Under the pieces are notes generated by a model, which was not told the origin of the DNA, made no database searches, and saw only the letters and a program-made list of their open reading frames with translations. A program made the position numbers and the translations under genes. A stretch of 38,824 nucleotides of DNA from Bacteroidaceae bacterium (lineage in GTDB: Bacteria > Bacteroidota > Bacteroidia > Bacteroidales > Bacteroidaceae): NCBI GenBank assembly GCA_017536765.1, contig JAFXGV010000028.1, forward strand, positions 1-38,824, read 5' to 3'. This document shows positions 33,865-38,824 of the stretch, piece by piece. Position 1 is the stretch's first letter; each line of letters opens with the position of its first letter.

Positions 33865-36366
33865 ATGGAAGAGGATAAAGAATTATTTGATTTGTTGATT
33901 AACGATAGCGAAGAATCGGACTTTGAGGATAACACCGAGGATGGTGCTATGGGCAATATTATTTCAATTTTTGCAGATGAAGAAGAGAAGGATGACCCCG
34001 GTAAGTATTATTGGGAGATAGATGGAGAATTACCCATTCTCACATTGCGTAATATGGTTCTTTTCCCCACGTCTGTTCTTCCCGTCACCATTGGAAGAAA
34101 ATCCACCCTCAGACTATTGGAGGATGCACATAAAAGCAAATGTCATATAGGCGTATTCTGCCAAATAAAACCCGAAACCGAGGAACCGATGTACAACGAT
34201 ATGTACCACATTGGTGCACTTGCGGTTGTTGAGCGCCTGTTCCCTATGCCCGACGGCAATTATGCTGCCATCCTACAGGCCAAGCAGAAGATTGAGCTTG
34301 AATATCTCACCCAATCGAAGCCCTACCTCGTGGGTGCGGTGAAAGACTGCGTTGAAACAGAGTCGGAAGAAACGGCCGAACTGAAAACCGTGCTCGACCA
34401 ATGCCGCAGAAAGGGAGCGCTGCTGCTGAACAGCATAAAGAAATTGCCCAATATGCCCGATGTTGAGGTTGCAATGAAAAACATAGTGAAGCCGTCGTTG
34501 CTCATCAATTTCATTGCAAACAATATGAGAGGCGACGTTGCCGATAAATATTCGATACTTGTGGGCGACAACACGTTGGACCGCGCATACGCCTTGCTCA
34601 ATTTATTGAACAAGGAGATGGAGCGTTACAAACTTCATCGCAAGATTCAACAGCGCACCAACCAGGAACTGGAGCAGCAGCAAAAAGAGTATTTCCTGCA
34701 ACAGCAGATAAAGGTGATACAGGACGAACTTGGCGGCAGCGTTCAGGATCAGGATACAAAAGCACTGCGCAAAAAGGCCGACGAAAAGAAGTGGAACAAC
34801 GAAATAGAGGAGCTTTTCAGCAAGGAGCTTGCCAAACTCGAAAGAATAAACCCGCAAACGCCCGACTATCACGTGCAACTGAACTACCTGCAACTGTTCG
34901 TGAGCCTGCCGTGGGGTAATTGCACCACCGACAACCTCGATATTGCACGTGCCCGCAAGGTGCTGGACCGCGACCATTACGGGCTTGACAAGGTGAAGGA
35001 GAGAATATTGGAGCACTTGGCTGTCATAAAGATGCGCGGCGACCTTAAATCGCCCATCATATGCCTCTACGGCCCCCCGGGAGTGGGAAAGACCTCGCTT
35101 GGAAAATCGATTGCCGAGGCTCTCGAGCGCAAGTATGTGCGTATGTCGCTTGGCGGCGTGCACGACGAATCGGAGATTCGCGGCCACAGAAAGACCTACA
35201 TAGGCGCTATGCCCGGCCGCATACTGAAGAACCTTGCCAAAGCCGGCAGCGACAACCCTGTGTTTATCCTCGACGAAATTGACAAGGTGGGGCAGGCATC
35301 GAACCACGGCGATCCGTCATCGGCGCTTCTTGAGGTGCTCGATCCCGAGCAGAACAATACGTTCCACGACAATTTCCTGGATGCTGACTACGACCTGTCG
35401 AACGTTATGTTCATTGCCACCGCAAATAACCTGAGCAGCATACCCGGGCCCCTGCTCGACCGTATGGAACTTATAGAGGTGAGCGGTTACCTCACCGAGG
35501 AGAAGATTGAGATAGCCAAGCGCCACCTTGTGCCCAAAGAGAAAGAGGCCAACGGTGTGAGCAAGGAGAAGGTTACCATAAACAAAGCCGCCATAGAGCG
35601 CATTATTGAGGACTACACGCGCGAATCGGGTGTGCGTGGCCTTGAAAAGAAGATAGGCAAGATATTCCGTCGTTTGGCGTGCCAGAAGGCCACAAACGGC
35701 GAGATTGAGCTATCTACCGTGAAGCCTGCCAACCTGCCCGAACTGCTGGGCCCCAAGGAGTTCTCACGCGACATATACCAAGGCAACGATTATGCCGGTG
35801 TTGTTGTGGGCCTTGCTTGGACGGCCGTGGGCGGTGAGATTCTCTTTATTGAAACCAGCCTGAGCCGCGGGAAGGGCGACAAGCTCACCCTCACGGGTAA
35901 TTTGGGCGATGTAATGAAGGAGTCGGCAATGCTTGCTTTGGAGTATATAAAAGCCCACTCTGCCGACCTTGACATACCATACGAGGTATTCGACAACTGG
36001 CACATACACCTGCACGTGCCCGAAGGTGCCATACCCAAAGACGGCCCCTCGGCCGGTATCACAATGGCAACTGCACTTGCATCGGCACTCACACAGCGCA
36101 AAGTGAGGCCCAATCTTGCAATGACAGGCGAGATAACATTGCGCGGCAAGGTGTTGCCCGTTGGAGGAATAAAAGAGAAGATTCTTGCAGCCAAGCGTGC
36201 CGGCATTAAGGAGATTATCCTGTGCAAGGAGAACGAGCGCAACATTAACGCCATACCCGAAATGTATATTAAGGGGCTCACATTCCACTATGTGGAGGAT
36301 GTAAAGGATGTTCTTGAGATTGCGTTGATGAAGGAGAAAGTTACGAACCCCGTAAAATTGGCATAA
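33865..36366 (+). CDS. lon: ATP-dependent Lon protease
   Basis: 833 residues. Lon degrades misfolded and regulatory proteins in the cytoplasm. An acidic N-terminal extension of about 45 residues precedes the LON substrate-binding domain, which starts LPILTLRNMVLFPTSVLPV. A coiled-coil region rich in Gln and Glu follows (about 255-300). The AAA+ module has Walker A GPPGVGKT (about 402-409) and Walker B VFILDEIDK. The protease domain has the catalytic Ser729 (KDGPSAG) and Lys772 (GGIKEK) dyad. It is followed by tgt after 3 bp, so lon, tgt and the LptF/G gene probably share a transcript. The leader hairpin may regulate it. Confidence 0.97.
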   Translation: MEEDKELFDLLINDSEESDFEDNTEDGAMGNIISIFADEEEKDDPGKYYWEIDGELPILTLRNMVLFPTSVLPVTIGRKSTLRLLEDAHKSKCHIGVFCQIKPETEEPMYNDMYHIGALAVVERLFPMPDGNYAAILQAKQKIELEYLTQSKPYLVGAVKDCVETESEETAELKTVLDQCRRKGALLLNSIKKLPNMPDVEVAMKNIVKPSLLINFIANNMRGDVADKYSILVGDNTLDRAYALLNLLNKEMERYKLHRKIQQRTNQELEQQQKEYFLQQQIKVIQDELGGSVQDQDTKALRKKADEKKWNNEIEELFSKELAKLERINPQTPDYHVQLNYLQLFVSLPWGNCTTDNLDIARARKVLDRDHYGLDKVKERILEHLAVIKMRGDLKSPIICLYGPPGVGKTSLGKSIAEALERKYVRMSLGGVHDESEIRGHRKTYIGAMPGRILKNLAKAGSDNPVFILDEIDKVGQASNHGDPSSALLEVLDPEQNNTFHDNFLDADYDLSNVMFIATANNLSSIPGPLLDRMELIEVSGYLTEEKIEIAKRHLVPKEKEANGVSKEKVTINKAAIERIIEDYTRESGVRGLEKKIGKIFRRLACQKATNGEIELSTVKPANLPELLGPKEFSRDIYQGNDYAGVVVGLAWTAVGGEILFIETSLSRGKGDKLTLTGNLGDVMKESAMLALEYIKAHSADLDIPYEVFDNWHIHLHVPEGAIPKDGPSAGITMATALASALTQRKVRPNLAMTGEITLRGKVLPVGGIKEKILAAKRAGIKEIILCKENERNINAIPEMYIKGLTFHYVEDVKDVLEIALMKEKVTNPVKLA

Positions 36367-36369
36367 CAA

Positions 36370-37500
36370 GTGGAATTTCAGTTATTACACACAGATAGCG
36401 GCAGCAAGGCACGCGCAGGTGTGCTCACCACTGCTCACGGCAAGATAGAGACACCTATCTTTATGCCCGTGGGCACAGTGGGTTCGGTGAAGGCGGTGCA
36501 GATACCCGACCTTGTCACCGACGTAAAGGCGCAGATAATACTTGGCAACACATATCACCTGTACCTGCGCCCGGGGCTCGATGTACTGGAAAAGGCCGGC
36601 GGCCTGCATAAGTTCAACAGTTGGGAACGCCCCATACTCACCGACAGCGGCGGGTTCCAGGTGTTTTCACTAAAAGACATCCGCAAGATGAACGAAGATG
36701 GTGTTGAGTTCCGTTCGCACATCGACGGTTCAAAGCACTTCTTTTCGCCCGAGCGGGTTATGGACATAGAGCGCAGCATAGGTGCCGACATCATTATGGC
36801 ATTCGACGAGTGCACCCCCGGCACAGCCGATTACAATTACGCAAAAAAGTCGATGGAGCGTACGCACCGCTGGCTCGACCGCTGCATAGCAAGGCTCGCC
36901 GAGACGGAACCCAAATATGGATATGAGCAGCAGCTGTTCCCTATTGTACAGGGGTGTGTATATCCCGATTTGCGCCGCATATCGGCCGAATTCATCGCAT
37001 CGAAGAATTGCGCGGGAAATGCCATAGGCGGCCTTGCAGTGGGTGAGCCTGCCGAGAAGATGTACGAAATGATTGAGGTGGTGAATGAGATACTGCCCAC
37101 CGACAAACCACGATACCTTATGGGGGTGGGCACGCCTGCGAACATACTTGAGGGGATAGAACGCGGTGTAGATATGTTCGACTGCGTTATGCCCACACGC
37201 AACGGGCGCAACGCAATGCTGTTTACCAAGAACGGCATTATGAATATGCGCAACGAAAAATGGAAATACGATTTCAACCCCATTGAGGAGGATGGCGAGT
37301 CGTATGTCGACAGGCAATACAGCCGCGCCTATCTGCGCCACCTGTTTGTGGCGCAGGAGTATTTGGCGCTGCAAATTGCATCGCTCCACAACCTCGCATT
37401 CTATGTGTGGCTCACACAGGAGGCACGCAAACACATACTTGCCGACGACTATGCCGTGTGGAAGAAAAATATGCTTGAACAGGTTACACGCCGACTATAA
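36370..37500 (+). CDS. tgt: Queuine/preQ1 tRNA-guanine transglycosylase
   Basis: 376 residues with a GTG start 3 bp after lon. It swaps G34 for preQ1 in tRNAs with GUN anticodons (Asp, Asn, His, Tyr). The substrate pocket is seen in DSGGFQVFSL (Asp92) and AFDECTPG, and the nucleophile is Asp271 in FDCVMPTRNGRNA. The C-terminal zinc site is unusual: where classical enzymes have CxCxxC, this protein reads GESYVD before RQYSRAYLRHL, while the later His (SLHNLAFY) is kept. This may be a lineage feature rather than a defect, since the rest of the enzyme is intact. GTG is chosen because family members start close to this point. Confidence 0.94.
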   Translation: MEFQLLHTDSGSKARAGVLTTAHGKIETPIFMPVGTVGSVKAVQIPDLVTDVKAQIILGNTYHLYLRPGLDVLEKAGGLHKFNSWERPILTDSGGFQVFSLKDIRKMNEDGVEFRSHIDGSKHFFSPERVMDIERSIGADIIMAFDECTPGTADYNYAKKSMERTHRWLDRCIARLAETEPKYGYEQQLFPIVQGCVYPDLRRISAEFIASKNCAGNAIGGLAVGEPAEKMYEMIEVVNEILPTDKPRYLMGVGTPANILEGIERGVDMFDCVMPTRNGRNAMLFTKNGIMNMRNEKWKYDFNPIEEDGESYVDRQYSRAYLRHLFVAQEYLALQIASLHNLAFYVWLTQEARKHILADDYAVWKKNMLEQVTRRL

Positions 37501-37502
37501 AA

Positions 37503-38624
37503 ATGAGTACAATTACTATGAAAAAATGGTTAGAAGCAATTAAGCTCAAACGCCTCGACCTATATATTATAGGTAAATTCTTAGGTACATATTTCTTTTC
37601 GTTGGGGCTCATAATCGTAGTCATTGTGGTGTTCGACTACAATGAGAAGATTGACAAGTTCGCCACATCCAACGCCACAATGTCGGAGGTTATCTTCGAC
37701 TACTATATGAACTATGCACCCTACCTTGCCAACACGTTCAGCGCTCTTTTCGTGTTTATTTCGGTAATCTACTTCACATCAAAGCTTGCCGAAAATTCCG
37801 AAATCATTGCAATGTTTGCTTCGGGTGTGAGTTTCAAGAGGCTGCTGCGCCCATATATGGTTTCGGCAGCATTCATTGCCTTGCTCACATATGCACTTGG
37901 CGCATACATAATACCCAACGGCAACGAAACACGCATCGATTTTGAGATTAAGCACGGAAAGAAAAAGGAGACCAAGTCGGCATATAACATACAGCTGCAG
38001 GTAGATGAAAACACAGTTGCATACATCGAAAGATACGAAACACGCAACACCACCGGTTTCCGTTTCTCGCTCGACAGGTTCGAGGATAAGAAACTTGTGT
38101 CGCATATGACCGCCAAGAGCATAAAGTATCACCCCGAAGAAAAATACAAGTGGACCGCACGCAACTGGATGATACGCGAGCTTGCAGGCGACAAGGAGGT
38201 TATAAGGTCGAGCAATCAGGTGCCACTCGACACCATCATAAAAATTGAGCCTGCCGATTTCCTCATAACCGAAGGACAGCACGAAACAATGACCAGCCCC
38301 GAATTGAGCGAGTACATCGACAAGCAAAAAGCACGTGGTATGGCAAACATCAAGGCCTTTGAGGTGGAGTATCACAAGCGAATTGCAATGTCGTTTGCCG
38401 CCTTCATCCTCACAATCATAGGTGCTTCGCTGTCGTCAAAAAAGACCAAGGGCGGTATGGGATTGTCGCTTGGAATAGGTTTGGGATTGAGTTTCTCGTA
38501 CATACTGTTCCAAACGATATCATCGGCCTTTGCCGACCAGATGCCCGTGGCGCTTGCCGTGTGGTTACCCAATATTCTATATAGTTTCATTGCTCTCTAT
38601 TTATACAGGAAAGCACCCAAATAA
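37503..38624 (+). CDS. LptF/LptG-family permease
   Basis: 373 residues of the YjgP/YjgQ family, the membrane part of the LptB2FG ABC transporter that extracts lipopolysaccharide from the inner membrane. Three N-terminal helices (about 22-45, 60-85 and 105-125), a periplasmic beta-jellyroll domain (about 135-275) and three C-terminal helices (about 300-370) are seen. It begins with LDLYIIGKFLGTYFFSLGLI. The start is 2 bp after the tgt stop. Whether it is LptF or LptG cannot be decided. Confidence 0.92.
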   Translation: MSTITMKKWLEAIKLKRLDLYIIGKFLGTYFFSLGLIIVVIVVFDYNEKIDKFATSNATMSEVIFDYYMNYAPYLANTFSALFVFISVIYFTSKLAENSEIIAMFASGVSFKRLLRPYMVSAAFIALLTYALGAYIIPNGNETRIDFEIKHGKKKETKSAYNIQLQVDENTVAYIERYETRNTTGFRFSLDRFEDKKLVSHMTAKSIKYHPEEKYKWTARNWMIRELAGDKEVIRSSNQVPLDTIIKIEPADFLITEGQHETMTSPELSEYIDKQKARGMANIKAFEVEYHKRIAMSFAAFILTIIGASLSSKKTKGGMGLSLGIGLGLSFSYILFQTISSAFADQMPVALAVWLPNILYSFIALYLYRKAPK

Positions 38625-38643
38625 GAAGTTTATAATATAATTT

Positions 38644-38824
38644 ATGTATTTTACCGATTTTGATTTTGAAGACGAGGTTCTCGATGCGCTCGATGCAATG
38701 CGCTTTGAAACCTGTACCCCTATACAGGAACAGACCATACAGCCGCTGATGGACGGGCGCGACCTTATTGGTGTGGCACAGACCGGAACAGGAAAAACCG
38801 CAGCCTATCTGCTACCTGTACTTA
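38644..38824 (+). CDS. DEAD-box RNA helicase, N-terminal fragment (runs off the window)
   Basis: The 60 codons present encode [19 protein letters not shown], then a Q motif ([12 protein letters not shown]) and motif [17 protein letters not shown], the classic start of a DEAD-box ATP-dependent RNA helicase. The window ends right after motif I, so the type (RhlE, DeaD or CsdA-like) cannot be told. It starts 19 bp after the LptF/G stop. Confidence 0.9.
   Translation, partial: MYFTDFDFEDEVLDALDAMRFETCTPIQEQTIQPLMDGRDLIGVAQTGTGKTAAYLLPVL

Overview
The window is a moderate-GC chromosomal segment of a member of the Bacteroidota, most likely order Bacteroidales. The evidence is the promoter style (many upstream regions carry the Bacteroides-type -7 box TAnnTTTGY or its variant TATCTTCGC), the near absence of Shine-Dalgarno sequences, and gene families typical of that phylum: the long N-terminally acidic Lon, the PurF-like amidotransferase beside carB, AddAB-type helicase-nucleases, DUF4369 lipoproteins, HU(CCDC81-like)-SPOR proteins, and ECF sigma genes paired with small one-TM partners. 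I cannot fix the family or genus from sequence alone. No phage, transposase, plasmid or CRISPR genes are visible; this is mostly core genome.

Layout, left to right. 1-1276: a terminator hairpin, an intergenic repeat, and an ECF sigma / one-TM partner operon on the minus strand. 1338-4190: TrmH-type RNA methyltransferase, a CBM9-like protein and a lipoprotein phospholipase-D/cardiolipin-synthase homologue. 4533-6997: a three-gene operon, DUF2148 ferredoxin-like protein, agmatine deiminase (aguA) and N-carbamoylputrescine amidase (aguB), the last two making putrescine from agmatine. 7040-11005: DPS-like ferritin, a ThiE-like protein, PRPP synthetase (prs), a DUF4369 lipoprotein and panB. 11258-17458: an AddA/AddB-type recombination pair. 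17636-19456: a long U32 peptidase-family protein. 19595-22599: HU-SPOR protein, FHA protein and a MATE transporter preceded by an attenuator-like leader. 22596-25663: a minus-strand operon (TonB-like, Xaa-Pro aminopeptidase, GDPD lipoprotein). 25789-31143: tRNA-His, then a purF-like/carB operon on the minus strand. 31144-31685: an intergenic region with a candidate structured small RNA, tRNA-Thr and a terminator. 31686-38824: trmN6-like methylase, lipid kinase with a repeat tail, then lon, tgt, an LptF/G permease and the start of a DEAD-box helicase.

Functional links: prs makes PRPP, the substrate of the purF-like enzyme; carB feeds pyrimidine and arginine synthesis; arginine is the usual precursor of agmatine. 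The strongest non-coding observations are (a) a promoter-plus-structure-plus-terminator unit on the minus strand at about 31273-31411 that looks like an unannotated ~125-nt RNA, (b) mutually exclusive hairpins and a 13-codon reading frame just before the MATE gene, (c) a chain of hairpins after addB, (d) long, near loop-free palindromes sitting across gene ends, and (e) dispersed intergenic repeats. None of these was searched against a database; identities of families are from recognition of motifs only.
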